Assembly (NCBI GenBank): GCA_028673005.1
Contig: CM054117.1
Location: 54,497,370 to 54,561,369, forward strand
Source: Tanypteryx hageni
Taxonomy: Eukaryota > Arthropoda > Insecta > Odonata > Petaluridae
DNA: 64,000 nt
Direction of reading: 5' to 3'
In this document: piece after piece, positions 22,570-32,497 of the stretch
How the letters are laid out: each line of letters begins with the position of its first letter
How positions within the stretch are numbered: position 1 is the stretch's first letter
Program-made: the position numbers and the translations under genes
The notes under the pieces: model-generated
What the model saw: only the letters and a program-made list of their open reading frames with translations
The model's database searches: none
Told to the model about the DNA's origin: nothing

Positions 22570-22743
22570 CAGGGGGAAACTTTTTAACTTGATGAGTGCT
22601 TCAACGGTCCGCATGGGAGTATTTGGAAAAAAAGGCGCGGAAAGTCTAGGCGTCGACTTTTGCAAATATTTATAAGAGAAGAATTTAAATTTCGTCGCAC
22701 CGCATAAAATGTTCTCACGGGCCCTAGTTTGCTCCCATCCCCG
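22570..22743. mobile_element. hAT-like MITE, 174 bp, diverged
   Basis: Left end CAGGGGGAAACTTTTTAAC; right end read on the minus strand CGGGGATGGGAGCAAACT, related after one small gap. Flanks ATCTAGAG (22562-22569) and ACCTAGAC (22744-22751) agree at 6 of 8 positions, consistent with an aged 8-bp duplication. Confidence 0.6.
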
Positions 22744-22751
22744 ACCTAGAC

Positions 22752-23535
22752 CATATATATGTCAACTAACGTACGCCTTGATGCATAAAAAATGAAGCGC
22801 CGCTAATAATAAGATAATTCCAATTAATTAATCCCGCAATATAATATGATAAAAGTTCACAAATTTAAAAGTCGGGTATTCTATGTCATTCCATAGAATG
22901 GAAATTATTGCCGTTTAAAGTGCAATTAGCGTCAATATATTATGCCCAGCGGGTTGATTTTTGATCTTCGGGTTTGGTGTTTCATAACTCCGGAACTATA
23001 AGAGCTATCTGTTTGAATTTTCAATACTACTAGCTATGTAAGTTTTATTTTTGTACACTAAAACAGGTGCGCTGACGCGGTTTTTTGTTAACAAGTTTTC
23101 GTAGGAAGATCGAATTGTAGCTCAGTGGCAGAGCAAACGTCATGGCGCGGCGTGACATAAGATGAAAGTTTTACCAGTATTTTTCACTTTTTTTACTTTT
23201 TAATGTAATGGTCAGGCAGCTAAGATTCCAACCACTCTTAGCAAAGATTGACGACTTAGGTATAAAATAACCAACGCAAACTTTTCTGAATCGTTCTCGA
23301 CCACACCCATTAACTGCAGGTGAAGTGTTGTATTGACTAATTTATTCTGGTTTTGTGTTACTGCGGAGCATAAATGGGTTAAAAGTGGGGCGCGTAATAT
23401 GTTTTGTAAAAGGTCATTATCCTTGAAATTTTGCCATTGTAATGCTACACCAAACATAAAAATTTGATTTTAGTTGGAAGAAAGATTTTCGTATTCCCTT
23501 GCACATAAAATATCCTATTTCTGAAGTAAATTGTA
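22752..23535. other. gene-free; short tRNA-like 5' half
   Basis: At 23116-23134 the sequence TGTAGCTCAGTGGCAGAGC matches the D-arm and A-box of many tRNAs exactly, but no anticodon stem or B-box follows, so this is at most a tRNA-derived scrap or SINE head. The remainder is unassigned. Confidence 0.4.
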
Positions 23536-24351
23536 ATACATCTACATATACAAGTTACCCTGCAATTCACCAAGTTAGTGGGTGGCAGGGGGTGTAATGC
23601 ACCTAATCCTACCTAAAGATTGTCTAACGCAATTCGAAATTTCCTATTGTGATCTCGTATTGTCCTCGGAAAGAACGAGCCTAGATAACGCTCCGTCATA
23701 CAATCGATCTCAAGTATTTTATCGTCTCGTTCATTTCTACCTATATACGTTGGTGCCACAATAATTCCCACTACCTCCTCTTTTAGACAATCCGACCTAT
23801 ATTTCTCCAGAAGTTTCATCCATGAGTTAAATCTACTATCCTCCAGTGATACCCAGTCCAAATCGCTCAATAATGAAATGACGCTTTCCTTATGTTCGTA
23901 CTTTTGTTTTATGAATCTGGCTGCTCTGCGCTGAACTATTTATAATTGAATTATATGCCCCTTCTCGTACGGATCCCATACGCATGAGGCGTATTCCACT
24001 TGTGGTCTAACCAGTGATGAGTAACCTGTTTCGCGTACTTTTTCTGTAGTGAATATTCTACCTATGAAAGCCAGTTTCTTGTTGGCCGCGCCTATAACTC
24101 GACGAATGTGCATGTCCCAGGAAAGATCTCGACAAATGGTTCTACTAAATATTTTACACACTCAGCTTGTCGAATGCTCATTTAATCTATTTTATATTCG
24201 AAACCTAAATCTTTGTACTTACTTTTCCAGAACGTGACTGCGGCACATTTAGTATAATTTATTTCGATTTGCCATTCTTTGCACCACGCTGAAATGGCTC
24301 TTAAGTCTTCACGCAGCGACTGATGGTCCTCCTGTTTTTTTAATTCTATAT

Positions 24352-25912
24352 AAGGGGGGACCTGATGGACGATATAGAATTTTCTGAGGTGGGAATAGCA
24401 AAGCAATTAAGTTCCGTCAGACATAACAAAGCCACTGGCCCCGAAGAAATTCCTGCTCGCGTTTTAAAAGAATTAGCTGAAGAAATAGCACCTTTTCTTC
24501 TGATAATCTTCGAGGAATCCATTTCTCGCGCAGAGGTCCCTAGCGACTGGAGGTTAGCGCACCTTACCCCAATTCATAAGGGCGGCGACAAGGAGAACCC
24601 AGAAAATTACAGGCCGATTTCTTTAACTTCGATATCGTGTAAGATTCTCGAGTATATACTCGTTTGCAACATAATGCGATTTCTTGATAGTAATTTATTG
24701 TTAGATGATTGTCAACACAGCTTCAGGAAAGGTAGGTCATGTGATACTCAGCTCGGTCTTTTTGTTAATTGTTTACTGAGAAGCGGAGAAAAGAATACGC
24801 AGGTCGATGCCATCTTCTTAGATTTTAGGAAAGCCTTTGATAAGGTACCTCACAGGAAGTTAATAACGAAATTAGAAACCTTAGGCGTTAATTCTAAAAT
24901 CGTTAGTTGGATCCGTGAATTTTTCAATCACATGAAGCAGATGGTTGTTATAGTTGGGAAATCTTCGATCTTAGTGGAGGTTGTCTCTGGCGTTCCACAG
25001 GGTAGTGTAATTGGTCCGTTATTATTTCTTATTTATATAAACGATATCAGCTCAGTAGTCAGAAGTAAAATTAGGCTTTTCGCGGACGACACCGTCATCT
25101 ATAGAGAAATAAGCAATCCGAAAGACCACCAGTATCTCCAAAATGACCTAGAAGCTATTTCTGCATGGTGTAAGGAATGGCAGTTGGAGATAAACCAAAA
25201 GAAAAGCTGCGTCATCAACTTCTGGAGAACCAAGAGTATCTCGTTGAATAATCATTATTCGTTGGACGGAGTAGAGATTCCAGTTTCAGACTCGATTAAA
25301 TACCTCGGAGTCACGATCCATCGTGATCTCTCGTGGGACACCCACATTCGCCGATTGATAGTCGCCGCCAACAAAAAGCTGACCTTTATAGGGAGAATAG
25401 TTCGAAATAGCTCCGAAAAAGTGAAAGAATTATGTTATTTATCCTTGGTTCGACCGCAGGTCGGATATGCTTCAGCTGTGTGGGATCCTTACGAAAAGGG
25501 ACTCACTAAGGAGATAGAAAAGGTTCAGCGCAGGGCAGCTAGATTTGTAAAGAGGAATTACGATAGTAAACAAAGCGTAACATTATTAATAGAAAATCTT
25601 AAATGGACATCGCTAGAGGGACGTAGGCTGCAGGCTAGAATTAAACTACTGGAAAAATTTATGTCGGAGGGACTAGCGAATGAGGTAGTAGGACTTATCA
25701 GAAGCCCGACGTTTCTCGGAAGGCAGGACAGTGAGGATAAGATTCGCGAGATCGACTGTAGAACGGAGCGATATAGAGGATCGTTTTTCCCTAGGACGAT
25801 AAGAGACCATAATAGAAAAAGATAACGTAGGAAAACTATGGACCCTTGGTGCACTGCACCCCCTGCCATCCACCAAAAAGGTGACTTGCAGGGTATAATG
25901 TAGATGTAGATA
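24352..25912 (+). mobile_element. LINE-B, 5'-truncated, inserted in LINE-A
   Basis: A plus-strand insertion starting around 24352 and ending in GCAGGGTATAATGTAGATG with a short TAGATG tail at about 25912. It carries the complete downstream part of ORF2 and the B-type 3'UTR (CCAAAAAGGTGACTTGCAGG). Both flanks are LINE-A sequence from the same site (CTATATA on the left, TAACGG on the right). The target duplication is at most a few bases. Confidence 0.9.
24365..25825 (+). CDS. LINE-B ORF2: reverse transcriptase, 486 residues, frame intact
   Basis: The RT part of a CR1-like ORF2 with no internal stop. Order: PARVLKELAEEIAPFL (30-45), AHLTPIHKGG (65-74), NYRPISLTSISCKILEY (81-97), motif A FLDFRKAFDKVPH with catalytic D153, motif B SGVPQGSVIGPLLFLIYIND (208-227), motif C FADD (239-242) with both catalytic aspartates, then KYLGVTIHRDLSWDTHI, LVRPQVGYASAVWDPYEKG, VQRRAARFVKRNY and the C-terminus RTIRDHNRKR. 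A full ORF2 would have an endonuclease of about 300 residues in front, which is missing by 5' truncation. The ATG at 24365 (MDDIEFSE) is an internal methionine, not the family's start. Its unbroken frame suggests it is younger than the LINE-A it interrupts. It lacks a promoter and nuclease, so autonomous activity is not expected. Confidence 0.9.
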   Translation: MDDIEFSEVGIAKQLSSVRHNKATGPEEIPARVLKELAEEIAPFLLIIFEESISRAEVPSDWRLAHLTPIHKGGDKENPENYRPISLTSISCKILEYILVCNIMRFLDSNLLLDDCQHSFRKGRSCDTQLGLFVNCLLRSGEKNTQVDAIFLDFRKAFDKVPHRKLITKLETLGVNSKIVSWIREFFNHMKQMVVIVGKSSILVEVVSGVPQGSVIGPLLFLIYINDISSVVRSKIRLFADDTVIYREISNPKDHQYLQNDLEAISAWCKEWQLEINQKKSCVINFWRTKSISLNNHYSLDGVEIPVSDSIKYLGVTIHRDLSWDTHIRRLIVAANKKLTFIGRIVRNSSEKVKELCYLSLVRPQVGYASAVWDPYEKGLTKEIEKVQRRAARFVKRNYDSKQSVTLLIENLKWTSLEGRRLQARIKLLEKFMSEGLANEVVGLIRSPTFLGRQDSEDKIREIDCRTERYRGSFFPRTIRDHNRKR

Positions 25913-28291
25913 ACGGTGTCATCGGCAAAAAGCCCAATTTTACTACGAACAACCGAGCAAATATCATTTACATAGATTAAGAAGAGAAGAGGGCCGAATA
26001 CACTTCCCTGAGGAACACCCGAAGCAACTTTAACGGGGGACGAGTATTTCCCATCGATGACAACTATCTGTTCCCTATTCGAGAGGAAGTCTCTCACCCA
26101 ACCGACAACTTTCGGATTGATACCACATTGTCCTAACTTCGCAATTAATTTCCTATGAGATACTTTATCGAACGCCTTCCTGAAATCAATGAATATGGCA
26201 TCGACCTGAGTATTTTTCTCTCCGCATCGCAACAAATCGTCCACGAACAGGCCGAGCTGCGTTTCGCATGATCTACCTCTCCGGAATCCGTGTTGGCATC
26301 CGCTAAGCAATGAATGATTATCTAAATAGCGCATTACAGAGCTAAAGACTATGTGCTCAAGTATCTTGCACGATAATGAAGTTAAGGATATCGGCCTATA
26401 ATTTTCGGGGTTCTCTCTGTCGCCACCCTTATGGATGGGCGTAACGTGTGCCACCTTCTAATATTTAGAAACTACTCCTTCCCTAATGGATTTCTCGAAT
26501 ATAATTTTCAAATACGGTGCGATTTCAGCAGCTAATTCTTTCATTACGCGCGCGGGAATTTCCTCCGGTCCAGGATATTTATTAGGCTTAGTTGAATGAA
26601 GTTGGTGCGCGATGCCATTTTCCGAAAATACCAAATCTTCCATCGAATCGCCCTGGCGCATAGGAATAGGGGTTTCATATTCATCGTCATCACGAGTAAA
26701 AGCTTTCTGGAAGTGATGATTTAATAGGTTTGCTTTATCCCTACTATCGTGAACTACGTCTCCCGTTTCCGACTGTAGTGACGTAATAGTGGGGCCCCTA
26801 CCTTGAACTTCCCTGACGTAAGACCAAAATGCTTTTGGGTTCTCTTTCAAGTTATCCTGTAAAACCTTCTTTTTATAATTGTTAAACGCATTACGCATTG
26901 CTACTCTGGTTATGGAACGCGCCTCCTTGTATTACTGCCTTATTATTGCAATCTGTTCGACCGTACCTGTTGAGGATGTGTTATTTACTCGAGAGTGGAG
27001 TTTTCTTTGCCGTCGGAGAGCGCTTCTTACGTCCTGGTTGTACCATCTAGGTTCTGCACTATCACGCTTCAGTTTACTCGGAATAAATTTATCTGTACAC
27101 TCTCGCATAATATCTCTGAACATGCACCAGGATTCCTCCGCGTGTTCACTATCGGTTAAATCGCAGAAATTAGTACATTTATTTCGCAGGGAAGACCTAA
27201 ATCTTGTGAAATCGGCGAATACATAAAGTTTTCTTTTGGTCTTAACCTGTTTCTGAATAATTAACTGAAATTCCACGTACACTGCCTTGTGATCGCTTAT
27301 TCTCTCAGCATCAGATACTCTATTCATACGCTCAGAAAGATTAGTAACAAATAAATCTAATATATTATTAAATCTCTTTGGAAATCTCACTAATTGATAC
27401 AATGAGTACTTACCGAAAGTTTCTAGCAAAGCCTCGCACAATTCACGCTCTCTACCTCCGGGATAAAATTAAATTAAATCGCCCCCGATTATAATGGGTT
27501 TATCTTTATTAGACGAATTTAGCGTCGCCACTTGTTTCTCCAGAGAATGAATAGTTTCCACGTTCGCATTTGGGGGTCTATAAAAAGCGCATATATTTAT
27601 AGTTTTCGAGTCGCTCCCTTTCACGCGACACCAAACACTTTCGACTTCGTCTTCGTTAATCTGTATTTGGTAACTTTCGTATTTATTGCTAACTGCTATA
27701 TAGACTCCACCTCCCGACCGGATACATCGATCTTTTCTAAATACGCTAAAGTCACGAGGAAATATCTCCTGACTGGCTATGTCTGCCGTAAGCCAACTTT
27801 CTATGCCTATAACTACATCAGCACGCAGACTACGAATATGATGTTCAAATTCGGCCTCCTTTCTGCGAATGCTGCGACAATTAACCGTAATGATTTTTAG
27901 TTTTTCGCTATGACTACGTAACGATTCCTCGTGCTCTACTAGGCTATTATTTTTTATATTAATATTAATATTATAATTAATATGATTATTTACTGCCTCC
28001 TTATCCTTCCTACTATGTGGACTATTTCTACGCTTGGAATGTATTCTACTGTTACTTAACGTCGGGTTTATAGCGCTATTAAGGCCGCAGGCATTATCTA
28101 CGGAACTGTTGCATGGAAAATCGTTTATCCCCATGCCTTCGATAATTCTGTTACCACACGGATTTCTTACTTTTTCCTCTATTGTGCTCTCAATTAATCC
28201 CGTACCTGTAAGCTGCCTACATCGTAACCTACCATCTGATTTACTATTGACGTGCATCTCAACTCTTGCTAAAAAATTACAATTGCTTAAT

Positions 28292-28729
28292 CTAACCTAA
28301 AAAAGCCCTAGAATGCTCAAACACCCTACGCGCTACCGCCTCCGAAGCCTCGGAAGTGTAGTGCACACCAGAACCGTTTAGGGATGCCCTACATGAGTCC
28401 AGGACCGGCCTCAGGTCAACGAAGTCCACTCCATTGCCCCTACAGAAGTCCCACAGCCTACGGTTCAGCCCGACCACTCGGCTCCAAACCATAGAACCGC
28501 AGTCCGTCCGAGGAACAATGCTACAGATGGAGAGCCGCACATCAGCACCCGACTTATCTCGGACACGAGAAACCTCAGCGGCCAAGTCCTTAAAAGAGCT
28601 TAAGACCTCCTCGGAGCCGCGCTTAGAAGCGTCATTGGTACCAACATGGGCCACCGTGTTCCGAGACCTCATGGCCTCGCAACCAGCGTCGCGCAAGAAG
28701 GAGGAGACAGGAGTCCTCGGAGTAGCCAT
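28292..28729 (-). pseudogene. LINE-A ORF1, esterase (SGNH)-like domain lacking the nucleophile block
   Basis: A 145-residue frame. HVGTND (28-33) matches block III of SGNH/GDSL esterases. RVVGLNRRLWDFCRGNGVDF (85-104) and SGVHYTSEASEAVARRVF (120-137) correspond to the region before and at block V, where the usual Asp-Gly-x-His has Ser120 in place of Asp and keeps His123. Such a domain is known from ORF1 of CR1-clade LINEs. Block I (Gly-Asp-Ser) is missing: the frame starts at ATG 28729 (MATPRTPVSS), and stops lie upstream. Its base composition is clearly more GC-rich than the surrounding DNA. Catalysis is doubtful; truncation by deletion is the simplest reading. Confidence 0.7.
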
Positions 28730-29569
28730 CCTATCCTCTTAACTAATTTGTGCTATCTATATAAATACACTAAAACTAACGTAACTTCGCGGTTGGCTGT
28801 CTTCAAGGTTAAATTAGGGTCGAACGCAGGTAAAAAGTGTAAGGGAAAGAGGGTTTCACTACACCAACAACGTTAGTAAACAAGCAAGACTGTTTAGCAC
28901 AAGAGCAATGTAGATTTACAAGCTAAAGAGATGCTAAGGTAAAAGGAAATAATTAAGAACGAGTAAGGTAATACGCTACTATAAATAAAATTACAAAGAT
29001 TACGGATTTAGTGGCTGAGAGACGCAATTAACTACTATGATACGGCAAGAGAAGGATAAGTAAGCTTTTCGCTCAAAGATGAGTTAAACTACAATTACAA
29101 CAAAACAATTAACGTAAGAAGATGAAAAAAATAAATAAATAGGAATAAATAAATAAAAATACTAGTTCTACTTAACACAACAATACAGCTACAGCTAAAC
29201 TACAGCTACTGCTACTACTACAGGTGTCGCTCTCCGGCAGGTCAGCGCTCGCAGGAGGAAGTGAAAGGCACGTCCGTCCTCTTCGAGGGCCAGGTGAAAA
29301 CCCATGTATATTTTCATCCCTGAATTTGACAAGAATCAATGGGTCAATTACACTGTTAAAATTACCTGGTTGAAATAAGTTGCATAAAATGGACTTCCAC
29401 TCGCTGATTCCGAATATGCCCTCGTTTTACTTCTATCATCCTTAGTTTTTGAGAAATGTCACTTTTTTCTTTCTCAATGCAAGTTCATTCAACTGTAACT
29501 CTTAACACATGTTAGATGGCAGCATCAGTTTGTACATATTGTTCATCAATATTTGTTCTTAAAAAAAGG

Positions 29570-30075
29570 CAGGGAGTTGCGTGGGGAAGGGGAGGTGAAA
29601 AGTGGGAACAAACAACCTACTCAAGAGTGTGGAAAGGGTGGGAAAAGTACAACTTAGTCACTTGGATAAAGTGGGTGGGGGAGAGGGAAGGTGAATTGTG
29701 GGGACAAACAACTTATGAGGGTGGAAAGGGTAAGTGAGTGGGAAAAGTACAACTTAATCACTAGGATAGAGGGGGTGGGAGAGTGGGAGAGGGGAGGAGA
29801 TATGGTGCAAAGGGGGAGTCATGGCATGCACACCCTCATGAGTTAACCAGTAACCTTGGTTCCCCCTTTGCACCTTATCTCTTCTCCTCCCCTCCCCTCC
29901 CCATACCCTCATAAGTTATGTGCTCCCATTATTAACCTTCCCTCCTCTCCCACTTCCCCACCCCCTCTATCCAAGTGACCAACCTGTATTTTTCCCATTT
30001 TTCCACCCTCTTGAGTAAGTTGTTTGTCCTCACCTTTCACCTCCCCTCCCCCCACTCACTGCATCACTCCCTCGC
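29570..30075. repeat. long G-rich/C-rich palindrome with internal subrepeats
   Basis: The left half (29570-29825) is strongly G/A-rich and the right half (29853-30070) is its imperfect reverse complement, C/T-rich. Paired landmarks: GGGGAAGGGGAGGTGAAA with its complement, GACAAACAACTTA-like, GTCACTTGGATA, and GGTGCAAAGGGGGA (about 29814) with TCCCCCTTTGCACC (about 29861). Within the left arm a ~100-bp motif (ACAAACAAC...GGAAAAGTACAACTTA) occurs twice. A foldback or MITE-like unit; no target duplication seen. Confidence 0.85.
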
Positions 30076-30429
30076 CATTAGGCTATGAGTGCTTCCCATC
30101 TAGTGACTCCTACTTCCTCCCCTCCTTCTCCTCATCATATATAAAGATTCTTTCTGTGGAAATTACTATTTACTTATGTGATTGCTGCATTTATTACATT
30201 CTATTTTTCACTGTACATGGTTAAAATATGTCACGCCGGTACGCTAATAATAAAAACGTGCTTTGCTACATCTGTGGTCAGTTCACACTAAAATAGCAAA
30301 AGAGACTAATAAACAAGACCTACGAACTGTATTTCGGATGCAAAATTGGCGATCAGGACAAGAGTTAGGCTCCTCAAATATGTTGCTCAACGTGTGCTGT
30401 GGATCTAAGGGCCTGGCTTAGTGGGGAAC
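30076..30429. other. no gene recognised
   Basis: Unassigned sequence between the palindrome and the LINE-B tail. Confidence 0.5.
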
Positions 30430-32497
30430 GACATCTACATCTACATATTACCCTGCAAGTCACCTTGACGGTGGATGGCAGAGGGTGCCTCGCGCGCGAA
30501 CCCAGTTAATGACTTTAACATTAACGCCAAGATTTCCCAATTTTAATAACAACTTACGGTGGGGAACCTTGTCAAAAGCTTTTCTAAAATCAAGGAACAC
30601 TGCATCGACCTGCTTATTATTTTCGCCGCATGATAAAACATCATTCACAAACAGACCGAGTTGGGTGTCACAGGATCTACCTTTTCTGAAGCCATGTTGA
30701 CAGCTGACTAAGAGCGATCTACTCTCGAGATAACGCATTGTGTTGCTAACAATAATGTGCTCCAAAATCTTACATGATAATGATGTTAGAGAAATCGGCC
30801 TATAATTTTCGGGGTTTTCTTCGTCACCTCCCTTATGAATGGGTGTAACGTGTGCTAGTCTCCAATCATCAGGAGCCTCATAGAGGGTAAGAGATTTATC
30901 GAAAACTAACCGAAGGAAGGGAGCTATTTCTTCTGCTAGTTCTTTTAATACACGCGCGGGAATTCCTTCTGGTCCTGGGTTTTTGTTGGGCTTTATCGCA
31001 CCCAATTGCTTCGCTATTCCTGCCTCAGAGATTTTAATATTATCCATCCGAGTACATCCATCGGGAATACGATTATCTTCAAGTCTATCTCCACCTGCCG
31101 TGAACGCCTTCGCGAAGTAAACGTTTAGTAGATTAGCTTTATCCTCCCCATCGTGAAGGATGTCTCCGGAATCACATCGCAGGGAGGGTATTGAAGTACC
31201 CCCACCCTTGACTTCTCTTACATAGGACCAGAACGCTTTTGGATCCTCCTTCAATTTTGTATTTAATTCCTCATTCCGGAAGGTGTTAAATGCGTTACGC
31301 ATGGTTTTTCTCGCTAGTACGCGGGCACTGTTATACTCATGGACTATAGCTGTGCGATACTCATCGGAAGCGGTGGTAGGTATGTTTTTCAATTTTGCGT
31401 GGCTACGCCTCTGCCGTCTTAAGGCAATCCTGACTTCCTTATTAAACCAACGAGGTTCTTTCTTATCAGATTTTAACTTACTGGGGATAAATCTATTGAT
31501 ACCTTTTCCTAGTATATCCTTAAATAATAACCATGATGGCTCCATACCTAATCGTTCTGTCTTTTCACGATAACTGACAAAGGTACTTTTGAGATGTAAG
31601 CTGAAACTTTTAAAGTCGGCCTTGGCGAAAGCGTATACATTCCGAAGAGGCTTAGGATGTCTTTTGAGCTTTAATTCGCACTCCGCATACACAGCTCGAT
31701 GGTCGCTAAGTCCCTTCTCTGTGGATTCCTTAGTTATCCTATGCGGGATGTTAGAAGCAAGCAAGTCAAGAACATTGCCCGAACGCGTGGCTTTTCGTAC
31801 CATCTGGATTAAGGAATATTCATGAAACGTGTCAATTAAGGCTTCACACGATTCGCGTTCTTTACCTCCCGTAACGAAACATAGGTTTTCCCAATCGATT
31901 GACGGTAAGTTAAAATCGCCTCCAATTATCACATAACCGTCGTTCATAATAGATCTAAGCTCGGCTAATTGCCTCTCTAAACTTAAAATATAATCAACTT
32001 TGGCATTAGGTGGTCTGTAAAATGAGCATAAATATATCTTTTTCGAATTATCCTTACCTAGGCGGCACCACACGCTCTCGGTCGTTTCATCGATAATAGG
32101 GATCTGACAACTATCGTACTTTTCACTTATTGCCAAAAATACTCTGCCACCTATTCTATTGGCACGGTTTTTTCTGTATACTCTATAGCTTTTCGGAAAA
32201 ATTTCTTGGCTAGCGATATCTTCAGTGAGCCAACTTTCCGTACCTATAACTACATCCGCATGCAACGTGCGAATTACGCGTTCGAGTTCAGCAGACTTCC
32301 TACGAATGCTGCGGCAGTTTAAAACTATAATATTTAATTTCTCGTTATCGCCCGAAGCATTAACTGCTCTATTACGGCTTTTGCAGGTGGACTCTCTCAC
32401 TTCGCGACCAGAAACTGTATTACACTCGATGCCCCTATGAAATCTCCAATTACGCCTACACCCTACCCTACTCATACTATGCCATTTGCTGTACCCA
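30430..32497 (-). mobile_element. LINE-B with internal deletion in the RT
   Basis: Minus strand. The tail (CATCTACATCTACATATTACCC) and 3'UTR (CAAGTCACCTTGACGGTGGATG) occupy 30430-30495, and then the sequence jumps directly into the RT between motif A and motif B. About 1 kb of ORF2 and 3'UTR is missing. The 5' end directly abuts the tail of the next LINE-A copy at 32498. The missing segment is the part retained by the LINE-B at 24352-25912. Confidence 0.9.
30460..32475 (-). pseudogene. LINE-B ORF2: complete endonuclease, truncated RT
   Basis: A 671-codon frame without stops. The AP-type endonuclease spans about 47-265 with VLNCRS (N53), GTESWL (E80), SFYRPPN, IIGGDFNLPSIDW (D187, N189) and LSDHRAV (D258, H259), so all recognisable catalytic residues are present. 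After a linker with KEDPKAFWSYVREVKGG come NKNPGPEGIPARVLKELAEE, AHVTPIHKGG, NYRPISLTSLSCKILEH and motif A VFLDFRKAFDKVPH (D629). The frame then passes INWVR and reads 11 residues (ARGTLCHPPSR) of antisense-free 3'UTR before stopping. Motifs B and C are deleted, so no polymerase activity. A GCGCG tract at the join suggests short-homology deletion. The ATG at 32475 is simply the first in the truncated copy. Confidence 0.9.

Larger units (their letters stand above)
23613..28257 (-). pseudogene. LINE-A ORF2 polyprotein (endonuclease + RT), broken
   Basis: The ORF2 enzyme would nick genomic DNA and reverse-transcribe its own RNA. The endonuclease (28257-27469) has NCRS (N126), GIESWL (E153), ICAFYRPPN and GGD (D260), but a small deletion then replaces the FNLPSIDW block and creates a stop at 27469. 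The same frame continues with SDHKAV (27441-26932), a stop at 26932-26934 in place of the His of the HYK motif, then YKEAR...AFWSYVREV, a second stop at 26458-26460 (Trp to stop), and the RT: NYRPISLTSLSC, motif A IDFRKAFD, motif B SGVPQGS, motif C FADD near 25935. LINE-B is inserted right after FADDTVIY; coding resumes at 24351 with SAWCKEWQIEINYTK and ends ...RDHNRKFRIALDNL at 23613, with more lesions. Inactive. Confidence 0.9.
23536..29295 (-). mobile_element. LINE-A, longest copy, split by LINE-B
   Basis: Minus-strand CR1-like non-LTR retrotransposon of about 4.2 kb once the 24352-25912 insertion is removed. In element order: a GC-richer 5' start near 29295, a 5'UTR to 28730, an ORF1 with an esterase-like domain (28292-28729), ORF2 with endonuclease and RT (28257 down to 23613), a 3'UTR with GGTGGGTGGCAGGGGGTG, and a tail of TACATC-type repeats at 23536. 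CR1-clade elements carry an esterase domain in ORF1, which supports the placement. The 5' limit is inferred from a change in composition. Confidence 0.85.

Noticed and set aside
23116..23150. tRNA-Ala-like 5' half
   Set aside because: The A-box is perfect but no anticodon stem, T-arm or B-box follows, so it is not called as a tRNA.
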